Below the pieces are notes generated by a model. It had not been told where the DNA came from and made no database searches. It saw nothing but the letters and a program-made list of their open reading frames with translations. Both the position numbers and the translations under genes were made by a program. From Byssothecium circinans (Eukaryota; Ascomycota; Dothideomycetes; Pleosporales; Massarinaceae): 64,000 nucleotides of DNA. Below are positions 31,866-45,100 of the stretch, in pieces (position 1 is the stretch's first letter; the number at the start of each line of letters is the position of its first letter). The stretch lies in contig ML976980.1 in the NCBI GenBank assembly GCA_010015675.1, positions 65,196 to 129,195 on the forward strand. The letters run 5' to 3'.

Positions 31866-34800
31866 ATGGAGAGAAATCAGGTATTCACACTGGTGCGCTG
31901 TCCATCCTACCTCAATCTCTCTTCCATTGACAATCTTCTGTCAGTTGAAACCAGCATGCATTGAGGTGCTCCAAGTCACTGCAACCTTCTCTCAACAGCC
32001 CAACGCTCGAGCAAAATTAACCTCCGCCCTCTCACACCTCAACAGCACACTTCAACTCGCCACATCCAAGACTGGCCCATTGGATGGGCGACTAACAGAA
32101 TACGTCTTCGTCCCTATATCCCAGGTCCTTCGAATATCACGAACAGTACCGGTCCGCGCCCTAGAGCTCTGTCTAGAATGCATCTTGATTCTTCTCAAAG
32201 GAGGCTGGGGAGGTGCTCTAACCCCTGAGCTCTCCGGACAGCTGCTTATCTTGTTCACCTTCATGGCGAAACCTTCTTCTGCTGAGAGTGGCATAGCCGG
32301 CTCGTCTGAAGAGCTTCAAACATTAGCTCTCAAGTGCATGTCAGAGCTTTTCATTGACATCTCTCAGACGTCCCAAGGGAAACAACACCTCACAGCCGCG
32401 TCAGGTATACCGGCACTAGGGGAGGCCGTGTTAGTCATCCTAGACAATCTTACCGACAGTCCTTCGAACGAGGTCAAGCTTCAGGCTGTCAATGTGATAT
32501 CTTCTCTGATTCCGGCTGTGGATGACAGAGATGCTCTAGCCAGCTTCCTGCCACGGATAGTATCCTCTCTGACCAAGATCTTGACACCAAGCACCAACAA
32601 TCGTGCCAGCTTCCGCGTGCTTGAGCGCAGCTTAGAGGCGATGAAGACACTTTTTCTTCACCTCCTTAGCGACCAGGCAACAAAAGGGCTTTCAGATACA
32701 AAGGGACAAGGTTCAGAGAAAGACCACAAAACTACGCGCTCAACATCCTGGTTACAAGCGACGGCTTCCCAAATCAAGATGGCCCTATCAAACATCCTAA
32801 GACTGCGGGGTCACGACAAATCAGAGGTTCGTCAAGCATTACTGCAGCTATGCCTGGCGGTTGTGCAAGAATGTCGAACCTCTCTCGCTGACTGCACCGG
32901 CATAGTCATCGAGACGATGGTGTCGTTGGCAGGGCATGACGGTCACGAAGATGCGGTGGAAAAGGACTTGAAATATCTGTTGTCAGCCGATGAGAAGCTC
33001 TCTGATCTTCTGAGGGAAAGTCTTCATGGCTGGGTCATTTCTCTCCCAAGGTTGATGCAGTCAAAGGACGACGTAGGTAGACGGCAAATCATCAACAAAG
33101 TCTCAGTCACCCTTCGATTGCTACACGGCAGCCAGATAATTATCGACAATCTTTTGGCCGACAACCTCCGCGATGCCGTCTCCGCCGTCCTCAGTGACTC
33201 TAACGGCGTCGAAACCATCACTGAGAGCACTGCAGCTGTGAACCTGAATCGCGAGCTCGTACTCAACAGTACTTCAATTGCATCCTTTCAACCCCTCCAA
33301 CTGCGGCTCAAAGGCCAGCAAGACATGATGGCCGACTTTTCATACCTTCTTAAAGAGCTTTCCCAATCAGACACCGCCATCACAGTCACCCAAGACCTCG
33401 TCAACGTCCTAGACTCCGGCAGTCCCGAGTCCCGCCTCGCAAGTTTCTGGATCTCCGTCAATCTCACACGAGACATGATGGAAACCAATCCAACCATCAA
33501 CGACTTCATCGATCTAGGACCCTCCAACCCACAAGAAGAACTGCTCGACCAGCTCTACTCCCACTCCCTCTCGATCCTAACACAGCAAGACTACGACAGC
33601 TACGCAAACTGGCATTTTCCCGCTCTCGCGCTCGAAGTCATTGCCCTCCAAGCCTCCCGCTACAAGACTGAATTCCGCACTGAGCTCAGCGAGACTCTAT
33701 ACCCAGTGCTCCACTACCTAGGGAGTCCGAACCCCAGTCTCCGGAGCCACGCAATCACCTGCCTCAACATCATCGCTTTATCATGTTCCTACACCAGTGC
33801 CAGCGAACTAGTCATAGCGAACGTAGACTACATCGTCAATGCCGTGGGTCTGAAGCTCAGCTATGGCGATGTATCGCCGCAAGCGCCGCAAGTCCTGCTC
33901 ATGATGATGCGGCTTTGCGGCCCAGCACTCCTACCCTATCTGGACGACCTTGTCGGCAGTATTTTTGGGACGCTGGAACGGTATCATGGGTATCCGAAGT
34001 TGGTGCAACTTTTGTTTGCAGTGTTGAAGGGGATGGTGGAGGAAGGCATCAAGGCGCCTCAGCTCGCCATCACAGCACCTTCTGAATCAAGTCCGGAGGG
34101 AGATACACAAGACGAAGTGGCGAAAATGCTCGCCATCATTGCCAGAGTCAAGGAAATCGAGAAAGAAGCTCTGGCCCCCACCCCAACCATCGAAGAAATC
34201 ACCCCAGACTCTTTCCCACAAAAACCATGGGCAAATACCAAAGAAGAAAACGGAGATGAAGAGGAGAACGACACTCCCCATCAAGAAGCGCCAAAGGACC
34301 CACCACCACCCGCGCCTCGTACCTTCGACATCCTTCTCAAAATCTCAGAGCTAACACAGCACTACTTAACCTCCTCGTCGCCCTCTCTCCGCACATCACT
34401 CCTCTCCCTCCTCCACACCACCGTCCCTGCACTGGCCAAACACGAAAACTCCTTCTTGCCACTAATCAATACGCTCTGGCCCGTTTTGCTCCCCCGCCTA
34501 GAGGATCCAGAGGCGTATGTGGTGGCGAATGCATTGGACATTGTGGCGCTGATGTGCGAACATGCGGGCAATTTTATGAGGAGTAGGATAGATGCGGCGT
34601 GGGGATTGTTCAAGAGTGTTCATCGGAGAGCGACGAAGAATAATGATATCTCGAAGACTGATAAGGGGAGCAAGACTTTGAAGATGAAGACGACACGGCT
34701 TGTGGATCTTTCGACTATTACTTCCAATCCCAACACCTCCTCCGCCACTCAACTCACCACTACAGGACCCTCCACTGTGGCGCTTCCCTCCTCAACGCCC

Positions 34801-35103
34801 CTCGACCTCACTTCCACGTATACATCTGCACCTACGCGCATGATCTTCGACGCCCTCGTCCTTCTCCTATGTTCCATCTCCCGGCACGTCGAGATCAGAG
34901 AGGAGCAGTTCGAGGATGTGTTGGATATGTTGGATCCTGTGCTTGAAAGGGACGATGTGAAGATTGCTTTGGAGGTGAGGAATGCGGATGCGGTGTGGTT
35001 ACGGCTGTATTGGAAGGGGCAGAATGGCAGAGGAGTGGTGGAGCTGGGTGGGCCGGTCAAGAAGCCGGAGGGAGAGTTTGGGTGGGTTGACGTAGGGGGA
35101 TAG
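31866..35103 (+). CDS. TTI1: Tti1, subunit of the Tel2-Tti1-Tti2 (TTT) complex
   Basis: Exon 1 is only 15 nt (31866-31880, MERNQ), followed by a 64-bp intron and exon 2 31945-35103, for 1057 aa. The start was chosen because the long ORF itself has no good ATG near LKPACIEVLQVTATF, and the short exon splices in phase 0. The family N-terminus LKPACIEV and helical repeat segments through the length fit Tti1. The TTT complex with Hsp90 stabilises PI3K-like kinases (Tor, Mec1/ATR, Tel1/ATM). The region around residues 750-790 is an acidic, proline-rich linker. The gene is divergent from PDS5. Confidence 0.88.
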
Positions 35104-35378
35104 GGATGGTGGTCAATATATTTTCGAAGAGTGTGTTTCTTGAGCTGATAAAGGGGTCATGGGATTACAACTTGAACCTGTCGTATGAGTGTTGTATGAA
35201 AGTATGGTATAAGCATGACTCTCCTTTTTTCTCTGGTATAATAAAAACTACATAATTCCGCACTATCCATATTCCACGTTGACCATAAAATATACATGTC
35301 CAACCAAAAGTACAAGTATCCTACACCGTCTACCGTCCCTTCTCCTTCCCTTCATCTCGCCCCACTCACCACGGTATC

Positions 35379-36339
35379 CTACGCAGCAGCCTTCGTCCTC
35401 AACTGCACACCATGCCACCCAGCAATCTCCTCCTTCAGCACCTCATTCACCATTTTATGCTGCTTGATAACGCTCAAGCCCTTGAACTTTGCACTCTCAA
35501 TCTCGAGCGCATACATGGACCCGCATCCACCGCTGATATCTTGGACCTGTTGATCATCCACGTCAGCCTGCATCCCTTTTACTGTTTGTTGTTGAATGTG
35601 TGCTATCGATTCCGTGTCGGCATCCCGAGCGCTCGACATGTACGAATCAGAAGGGTCGCAGGGCCGAAGAGAGAGAAAGAAAGGAGCGGAGTCGGAGTGA
35701 GAAGTGAGGAGAAGAGTATAGCATCGGCATCCGTATCCAACCAAACACACCGATCTAATACGATGGGCAGGCCGGATCCGGCACAAACGGGAGCCGACGA
35801 GCCAATCGACCTCCGCAAGGCAGCAAGTGTTGGTGCTGTGATACATGTGTGTTTTATGACGTGCAGGAACGAGACGATATCGTAATGTCGAGGCTGATCG
35901 GTATCGTACATGCAAGCTGCACGGAGCTAATCATCTGACACGTCGCCCTCATCTCACCGCACATATGCATTGATAGCTTGCAATCCTTCCGCAGAGAGAC
36001 CGATCGTTGGGGAGGGCTGAGTTTATTGGACGCTCATACCTCGAGTTTGACAGGCTCCAATGCGCCTCTTATCTTATTGAAGATGTGGAGTTCGCGTTCG
36101 TTGAGGTAGTCCGGTGGTTCGGGTGCGGCTGCAGCTGTCGAGTATAGTTTTGATTGTAATGATGGTGAGGAGAATGCGGGGTTCGGGCCTAATTGTAGGG
36201 CTGGGAGATGAGGATGCCGTGTGCAATATGTTGTGGATAGCTGCCGGAAGCGTATTGACGGAGTTGCGCGAATGTGTAGAGAGGATGCGGTGGTTAAGCG
36301 GTGGACGGGGAGCTTGGGGAGGGCTCGTGAGGGTGCCAT
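35379..36339 (-). CDS. BOL3: BolA3-like mitochondrial iron-sulfur assembly factor
   Basis: Exons 36339-36040 and 35546-35379 encode 155 aa, joined in phase 0. The first exon gives an Arg/Ser-rich targeting peptide (RALPKLPVHRLTTASSLHIR) and LNERELHIFNKIRGALEPVKLEV. The second gives DISGGCGSMYALEIESAKF, GLSVIKQHKMVNEVLKEEI and GWHGVQLRT. The cysteine in SGGCGSM and the histidine in IKQHKMV match the predicted cluster-liganding residues of BolA3. With monothiol glutaredoxin, BolA3 hands Fe-S clusters to lipoate synthase and succinate dehydrogenase. The intron (35547-36039, 493 bp) is almost ten times the local norm but joins the BolA fold exactly. Confidence 0.88.
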
Positions 36340-38320
36340 TGTGTCTGAATGCTCTGTTAGTTGTCATGTCTTTACAGAGCATAGAACGATAAGGGGATGG
36401 CATACAATGTGTCAAGCTGAACTGTACTGTCACCTTCGTGACGTGAAGCTTGACAGCTGCGACGGCTCTCTCCGAAAATTCCGTCATGGACGGTCCGAGC
36501 TTCCAGGTCCATCCATCCAATCACATGACCCTGCTTATTCACCCTTCCTCCATCTCAGCCCATTGGACTCCAGAATATCGGCCTTGCCTCGCAAACATCG
36601 GCTTCCACGTCCGAATAAAAATGGCAAACTGAATATCAATAACAACTCGCTTAACCACGAAACAAACCCGCCCCCGCCTCAACAAAACCTTAAACACCTC
36701 ACGCATATCGCACCACCAACGCATCATCTCACCTCCGCCTCCGTATCCGCCAAGCTCCGGCACGCAAAAAACCTGCCTGCCCGCAGTTCTACGAGCAAAA
36801 TGCGAATGTACCTCTACGTACCTCCAAGTACCTCACCTCGCCTTATCAGCATGCTTGAACTCTACCGTTCAAACCCTTCACTGTTCTCCACATTATTCTC
36901 CACCACCATCATGCAAGCCCAGCATTGGCTTCGTGTTCATCACTTCCCCACACTTGTCCAGAGGTCCAGAGCACCGAGGTATGATTGACTAGAAAGAACT
37001 TGAGCTCGCCATCGTAAGCCCAACAACGCACATCATTTCTCACCGAAATTCGTTCATGATAGCACATCACCTCAGAGCTAGCACTAACCGCTGCTACGGT
37101 ACCTCATGCTGTTATTAAATCCTGGTTCTTCCCGCCTCAATTCTACTCTAGCATCGAGCTTCAACCAGGCATGCTGACCGAGATAAGACCCTGAAGATGA
37201 AAACTGTGCAGTGCTGGGCCCGGACGGACCCTGAAAGATGGGACAGGCGTGCGTCCCGTGCCGTTATCGACAATCCCTTCACATGTTAGGGTGCGATGGC
37301 AAGGAGCTAGGCGCGACGGCGTGATTATGCCTTGCGCCCACATGAGGCGGGAGGCTTTTTCGCCTCTTAGTCGGTATTGGAATGGGACGGAGCGAAAATA
37401 ATGCGAGCGTTAGTCCGAAAAGGCGAATGTGGTGGGCAATCTACGCGGAGTATGTTCTAGACAAGAGGGGTCTGCTTTTGGTGGTATGTGGCGCTGGCAG
37501 GTTGAACGGATCGGCTATTATTAACCATGGAACAGTCGTAGTGTACCAAGACATGGGTGCAGAGAGTGCATGTAGGCTTCTTGAGCTCACATGATCATCG
37601 GTTCTACTTACCTCAGCTACACACTTTTAGAACAGGAGTCAAGGCCAAAGATTGATTGTAGTATGAAGACATTTTTGGTCTGTTGCGAAGATAACGAGGG
37701 AAAAGGTACCACAACAAGTCATGTTAGGCAATATCAGCACCTTCAAAATACCCATATTACCCGCGTCGCAACCACCAATCAACGCACCTCAACACCAGCA
37801 CAAGCAATCACCATAAACCAGCTTCCATCATAACCCTCGGAACCGTCATCTACCTCATCCCAATCATCTCTTCCGCCTCTATCGCAGTATCCAAGAATAG
37901 CTCCTCACGCCGTCAACTGTTGAGTACTCTGTTTGAAGTTGACGGTCTTGGCCGTCTAAAGATGTGTACACGATAGACGGATTACTTGTTCCTGCCTTGC
38001 TAAAGATCACCGGCAATATGTATGACTTGGAAAAGAGCTTGGGAAGTGGGTAGAATAAGGCCACCGTCCTTTAGGACCTCACGCGCGGGGGCGATGGGTT
38101 AGGGAGAGTCGATTGATGAGTGACGACGATGCTTCTGCCTCGTTTGAGAATTTCATTTCGGCTCTTGCATATGCCATAGGCAACAATAACTCTCGTATCT
38201 TGCTTTTCACTATGCTACCCTCCCCTCCCACCCATCCTTCCGTTCCATCTCAGCCTCGTTTTCTGACGTTCCATCACATCGTCACCTCCATCCCCCATCT
38301 CGTACCCATTTTCCTCCACC
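36340..38320. other. No supported gene
   Basis: A plus-strand 255-codon frame (36221-36988) overlaps the BolA3 N-terminus and has biased, non-protein-like composition. Short TACCTC-type repeats occur near 36808-36840. I find no domain, splice structure or RNA gene here. Confidence 0.5.
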
Positions 38321-39147
38321 ATGCGCCTCTCCCTTCTCTCGCTCGCCCTGGTGGGTACCGTGCTTGCAGTGCCCTATCCGCAAGAAGTCACTGTGCCGAC
38401 GTCCCTGCCCATCACGGTCCCGGTGTCCACCATTACTTCCATCCCAAGCACGTCGCTGAACATCCCGATTACATCGACTCCGATAGTGCCGACGAGCGGG
38501 CTCAATTTCTCGAGTTCTACGCGCAAGAAACACAGTCATACGGAACCGATTCCCATTTTCTCAAAATATTGCGATTGTCCTAATTTGGCGACGGCACAGT
38601 ATCCGTGTTGGGCTACGGATCCGCTGCAGGTATGTTGTTTTCCCTTCCCTTTCGCGTGTCAGAGAGCTCAGGATAAAAGGAAGAGAGAAAGGGGGGTAAT
38701 GAATGACAACGGGGATATGATGAAAAGCACGCTAGGGATGACAGCAAGAAGAAAAGCAATTAGACGAAAGAGGTGCTAACACACTCACCCAGCGCTGCAA
38801 CTTCGAAGAACTACACTCGTACGTCTGCTGGACGTCCGCTGCGCGCGGATGTCCTACACCTACTCGAGCCGTAAGTCCAGCCACTCTATCATGTGCCAAA
38901 TTTTCAATTTCCCTTTCAGTGTCCTCGTTAACTTACTCTCTAGTGTTCTGCTCTCTTCCGACCCACGCCCGTCCCCGGCAAACACCCGTGTGAACTCGGT
39001 CCCATAAACCCTCCCGAGCATACAGATGCTCCGGAACCGGTGACAACGACTACAGTAGCTGTTCCCACGATTACTGCGCCGATAGTTACAGGACCGACGA
39101 TCACGGCACCGCTGAACGGGACGATGATAGGAAGGAGGTGGTATTAG
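38321..39147 (+). CDS. Thr/Pro-rich secreted cysteine protein
   Basis: Exons 38321-38629, 38793-38870 and 38944-39147 give 196 aa, all phase 0. The introns are 163 and 73 bp. A 16-residue signal peptide (MRLSLLSLALVGTVLA) is followed by a Thr/Ser/Pro repeat region (VPTSLPITVPVSTITSIPST) likely to be O-glycosylated. A cysteine cluster spans the exon junctions (KYCDCPNL, YPCWA, RCNFEEL, YVCWTS, RGCPT, RACSAL, HPCEL). The tail is again Thr/Pro-rich (TITAPIVTGPTITAP). No GPI signal or named domain is recognised. Splicing joins the cluster cleanly, which supports the model. Confidence 0.72.
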
Positions 39148-42100
39148 GGGAAAGCGGTGTTTAAAGATGAAATGGAGTGCAAACCAATCACTCCCCTACC
39201 GAGAGAAGCTGGAAACGGGAACAAGGGAGATGTAGGTAAGTATTTATGAATGAATGAGTGATGTGAAGAGACAGCAGCGTTGGGAATACGAATGAATAAG
39301 TGACACACATCTGAGCGTGCATATCTGGTGTGACTTGACGCGACCTTGGTGGCTTGCTGTGATGTTACCTTGAGCTTACCATCATCTACCCTTTCCTCGG
39401 GCACTTAATTAACAGTAACGTTGTAGATGATACAGTGTCGAGGTCCCATTGCAGGACAAGTTTGTCACATTTGTGTTGTAGAATATAAAGAATTCCCACG
39501 GGTTAAAGTGGTTCATACGTACTTGTTTGCAGTTTAGTGTGGGCTTGTAAGCCATTGAACCCATGGTACACTTTTGAGCATCATCTGTCATACTGTATTG
39601 CAAGGTAGCTTTTTCTATACATGCCAAGGTAGTCGAACAGATGATTATGCCAAATCACCCCGTCATCACCATTAAACACTACATTCCAACAATTACAGTG
39701 GTACAACGCTAATCAATTTAGCTGTGAGCATAAAGGACGTTGACACCAACCAACACCACCAACAACAACACACCCTCCGCCTCCCTCTACACTCACAAAC
39801 TCACCACTTGGCACTCCCATCTAACAAAAGCGTCCCAAACCCAAACAGGCAATCCATCCTTGTATCCATCCATCCCACCCCAAACACTCCCTCAGGGTCC
39901 AAACGCCACGGTACCCCGCATTTTCGCCACCACCAGTGAGCGTACAGTACTACGAAGTACTAAGTACGGTAGTCCGGGACTAATTGCCACAGTACGCGCC
40001 AGCCAAAAGGCGAACCACAGCTCGTGGACCAACTCCTGTGTCTGCATTCGGATCAAGCGGATTCCGTTGCCGTCGCCTCGCACCGTCTCTCAGGCTTGCG
40101 GGCGCGATATTTTCTGGCGTTTGGCGGTGAATAATGTGAACTTGTTGAGGGGATTGATAGGCATCCTTATCCGCAGGGAACGAAGCCGTAGGCCTTCTAG
40201 TTTTCTACACGAAACTGACTCAAACGGAATTTTCTGCCACGGGTCGGAAAATGTTCTCCACGATAGTATATATCGCTATAATCGCTTACACTGCCTTGGT
40301 TTGGGAGAGAATCCACTGGTTCTCCGTTCATACATGGGCATTTGCATATGTGGAGGATGCTGATGCATTGCTACTCTCCACTGTTTGCCGCTCATGCCTA
40401 CATGGAGTCTGGGGTCCAGAGTGGAGACTGGTGATGAGCGGGAAGGTTCGTGTTGAGAAGTGAGACACAAACTTACCCCTCAAATTTCCATGAGGATTGA
40501 GGTTGTGGAGCGGAGCGTGAGATGTGCATGCATGGCGTTTTCTCTAGACCCACAAATGATACGGTGGATGAGGGGGTAATACAGCATGGCTTTTCTTCAG
40601 GCCCACTATTATGTATGGTATTGTGAGGAGTTGACTGAAAGCAGTATTCAAAGCCCAACGGGTTCTGTTCAGGGTGCTTCGAGCAACCAGCATCATACAT
40701 ACCCCATTCGTAAAATGAGACCCTGATACAGACAATTGTAAACCTTTAAAAGGACCCTGAATGACCGTAATCGGTGCATGTAAGGCCCCGCATATCAGGC
40801 CTTATCAGGGTCGTGGCAAAGCCTCAGATTCACGCTGGAGGTAGCTCGACGCTCGAATTCGTAACGCAGAGTCGACTTACCACTTCTAGAGCAGTGTCAG
40901 TGTCAGTAATAGTGATCTATACCCAAAGTCGACTTCTCCGCACTCGAACCACATGTGAGAACTTGGCTTACCTGACATCTTCGCCTCTGCTTGCCCAATA
41001 CCTCCATCTATCGGCATAACACCAAGAATCCCGTTATATCAAATGCACCTTACCCACCAATCTGCAGCCCTCAACGCCATCCCTCAAATTCCACCCAATG
41101 AAACCTCAAACCTAGTATTAGAAATCCAGACCCAAAACCTCAACACCATCCCCTCCTCTCCCTTCTCTTTCCCAACACATCTCAAAGCAGGCCGTAGACG
41201 CTGCCCGCAGTGAGGACACTGCATACTACATGATGCCATCTCCAGATCCAGTGTTGACCCAGACGACCACTACGCAAATGCGAATTAGGATGGACAAGTT
41301 CAACAACCAGTGGCGTGTAGAAAACGCCCTCCGATACTGCATGAGAGGGAGAATGCAGGGATACGCTGGTAGTTGCTTTGCTCTTTCCCTGCTTTTGGGG
41401 GTGGAAGGATTCTATGAGCGGGGAAATGGTGGGCACTATGAGCTTGGGAGCTTGGGGGGGGGCGATGCTTGCGCCACAGGTAGGAACGCTTTTTCTCCTT
41501 GCATTATTGTAGGTTGTACTGTTCGTAGGCGAGAGAGGTGTTTGGGAATGGGGCAGATTAACGACGGTTACCCACTCGCCAGATCTGTGTAAAGGTACCT
41601 ATCCAACGGTTTTGAATTGAGTTTGTCCGCGAGCGCTTCCCTCCCGCACCACGGTTGCAGTCTCCAATCCACGGAAATTACTCCCATCACACCACTCATC
41701 AAACACCTTCAACGCGTCTCATCTGCAGCCCTTCACCTGCCGCGTGTATATGCACATTGTACTATAACCGCCCTGTCTCATGCCGTGTTGCGCGCATGTG
41801 GCCGTGCATAAACGCAATTCACTCAACTCGAGAGCAAGCGATAACGCCAGCCCCACTAGATGCCTAGCTGCGTCAAAGCCGAATCTAAGTTATCTACTGT
41901 GTAAGCGCCACTCGTTCTGTCCCCACGACAGGGGGCACCCTTGAACGATAGCGCGTCTGGCCCAAACGAAAATTCCACCTGGCGAGAACAATTCTATTAT
42001 TGTTGACGAATGCGGACGTTGATGAGGCTTCATTCTCCTGCATTCGCTGCAAGGAGTATGAGAAAAGCCTTTCTCTTTGGATAATACGAGGTGAAATGGT

Positions 42101-45100
42101 GTGACTCGTGAGGATGAGGATCCGAATACGCGGACGACCGCCCAAGAGGGTGTTTTCCTCCGTTGTTGAGCAGCTCGCCACCACCATCTCTTCCTATCAC
42201 CATCAACAACGCACCCAAGCTTTCTTACAATGCTTTGCAAGCGGCTCTTCAAAATTCAGGTCCAGTGGTGGCGCCCGTTGAACCCGCCACTCGTTCGGCC
42301 AAACGCTGGGGTGCTGAAAATTTTGCTTGAATTTCTCTCGAGTGCCTCTCTCGTAACGGGAGGCGAAAAGCTGACGAATCCATTGTAAAGATAGATGTGT
42401 AGAGGTATGGCGCAATGATGTGGTTAGGAGAACGAGGAGAGTACGGAGTACAGCATGTTCCAGAACCCGGGTGCGCCTCGCTTTACTTTTTGTGGTAAGT
42501 CCAAGAGGTGAGAATCTTCCTGTGCAATGTTGTACTGTACCGTACAGGCGGAAGATGGGAAGACGGTGCTCATGGGGTACTGCTATGCAAGCCCGTCGTG
42601 AAGGTCATGGAGCCACAACATCGTGTCCTCGCGTGCGGTTTCCATGTATATGCACCGAGACGTCGGTATCACGATGTACTGTATCTTCGTTAAAAGCAGC
42701 CACCATCGGACCGAGCAAAAGACCCTTGCGCCGATTATCTCTCCACCTCAACCTCCACCTTCTGCCTGGAGTGTTGCCAACCCCAGCACACGAAGTCGGT
42801 AATCACATTTCCGCGAATGACGTCTGTATATGCATTGCGGACATTGAAAAGCAGGGACTCGGCGACTGCGGAGTGCGACGAGGAAAAAAGTGTTGAGGCG
42901 GATTGCATGAGCTCGTGCAAGGTTGGATGGCTCGCTTCGCTTGCGCACGTTGTAGGCGTAAAATGGTGGCTGGACGAAAACGTCCTGTACCATGTCGCGA
43001 CAGGCGACATGCAGCTTGCATGTGTGTTGCACAAGCGGTTAATGAAGATGGTGAGGAAGTTGGGGATTGCGGGGGGTTGTTGATTTGATAAAGCGTGATA
43101 GCAAAATGTTGAGATAGGATAATCGGATCAAAGGAGATGGATGGTGAAGGGGGTGTGGGGTATCGCATACTCTCTGCATCTTCCTTTATTGAATGAGTTA
43201 TTGGTGTGGAATGTCTTGTGGTTCGGGTCACTATACTGATCTCAGTGAGTATTCATTCAGGTTCGTTGCGACATGGTTCGTCATATTCCGCTAAGAAGGC
43301 GAATCTATCGCTTTATGTCAGGGTTGCAGTGCTGTCATAGCCTTATCGCTTGTTTTGGTAGGACGATGCGTCGCGAAGGGTTGCACAGCAGAAGCAATGC
43401 CATGCTCAGAAGCGATGCCATACGGCTGGTGACTTACAATTTATGTGTGCCTCAATCTGTCATTTCCCATACTAAGGGTCGCATTATCTCCCGCACCGCT
43501 GTCTCTGAGATTGAGCATGTCATATCGAATACCAAACTCAATTGACGCTATATCATTGATAACGCAGGGTCCACCCGTGAAGGGCATGTATGCGGGGCAG
43601 CCGTATCGTCGAGAGCTTGTACCAACTACAACCTGTAGATCTAAATGGCCAGAGTAAGACCTCGAGAAAGCCTCGAAAACGTTGAGCGATCGAGCAAAGA
43701 GATTCCAAGGCTGTAGGTGTGCGTGCTAGTTGTATAGGCGTATCCATAGTTGGAATTGGCATGCGTGGTTACAACTCCTCAAACAGCAACTGTAGCAAAC
43801 AAGTATCCTTCACCGCCTTCCATTGTACAAGTGTCTAGAGTGAAGCGCTGATCATATTTATGGTCCGCCCGTAGTTGAGTCTGGAGATCGCCGTCTTGTA
43901 CTTTTGTTTCGAAGTCTCTGGAGTAGGTAGTGCTAGCATGATTCATGACGCCAGTGACGCCGTCAGATTTTCGAGACCCATGAGAACGTTGCCTACCTGT
44001 GGTTCACGAAGGGTAATATTTTCCAATGGTCGAGCGAACCGCTTATCGGAACACGAAGGTTTTGACGTGCGGCCCGGGGCAGTTTAACCACAGTTGTGAG
44101 CAGCAAGTGCCATTATTGCTCGTGGTCGGCACCATGGCACAAAGCAGTGAAGGTCTACCGACGGACCCGTCGCATCTGACAAATACCAAGCTGCATCACT
44201 GGTGAGAGCGACAGTCATCTGAGAGTTTCTGTAACGCGGGGCGGGATCTACCGCATAGCCATGAAGGTGAGGCTCGAAGTGTATGGAGGAGAATGCTCGC
44301 CCAAGTCGGGCCGTTCGCTTCAGTGTAGTAGCGTCTACGCTCTGTGTAGCAAGCCTAGAAGGCGCCCACGGTGTCGGTGCAGTGGTCGGAAATACTACAA
44401 GAAGATGTTGAATGATTGTCCCATGTGAGACTGTTGGCAAATCTCAGATGGTAAGAACGGATGATCCGCGAGCTAAGGTAGCGTGCATACCAAGGTATTT
44501 CGTCCTCCATAGTCGCGCCGAAGCTCGCAGGCGCCCGAAATTCGATGATGCGATTAATGAGCGGTGTACGAGGTGATGAAAATCCGCTGACAGGCATATG
44601 CACCGCAGAAACGTTGCTCCAGGCGATCCGGCGGCTTCCACGATTGAGGTGGGCACATTGTTGCAATTGGTGGCAGACAGTTCCGAATGGATACAGTGCG
44701 AGTTGTTGTCCAGTGTCCGGCCTGGTTGAGGCTCCATGCGCGCGCGTGACGCGTGTTCTAATATGGACATAATGGAAATAGGATGGGGGTGGAGATGCGG
44801 ATTTGCTTTTGTGCCGAACGAATGAGAGGCAGTGGAGTTGCTGATGTCCGTTGCTCCTGCCCACATCGAAAACGGCAGTCACCTTCCCAAACACCATCAT
44901 TTGGAGTGTTTGCGCTGTTGTCTGCAGGCAGGATTTGGTAGATGAGGCCGAAGAAGTGCCATGACGCGCAGCCCACACCTCAGGCTTCTGCCCCGCAGCC
45001 ATGTTCGAACCATGGCCTTTGCGCATCTGGAGGCGCTGGCAGGGATGGCCGACAGCAATACGATTCGACAACGACGCGAGACGCCAAACATCCCGATGAT

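Noticed and set aside
36221..36988. 255-codon plus-strand ORF
   Set aside because: It overlaps the antisense first exon of BolA3, is compositionally biased and has no domain.
42817..43083. 88-codon plus-strand ORF
   Set aside because: Looks faintly protein-like, but the opposite strand is also open and nothing else supports it.
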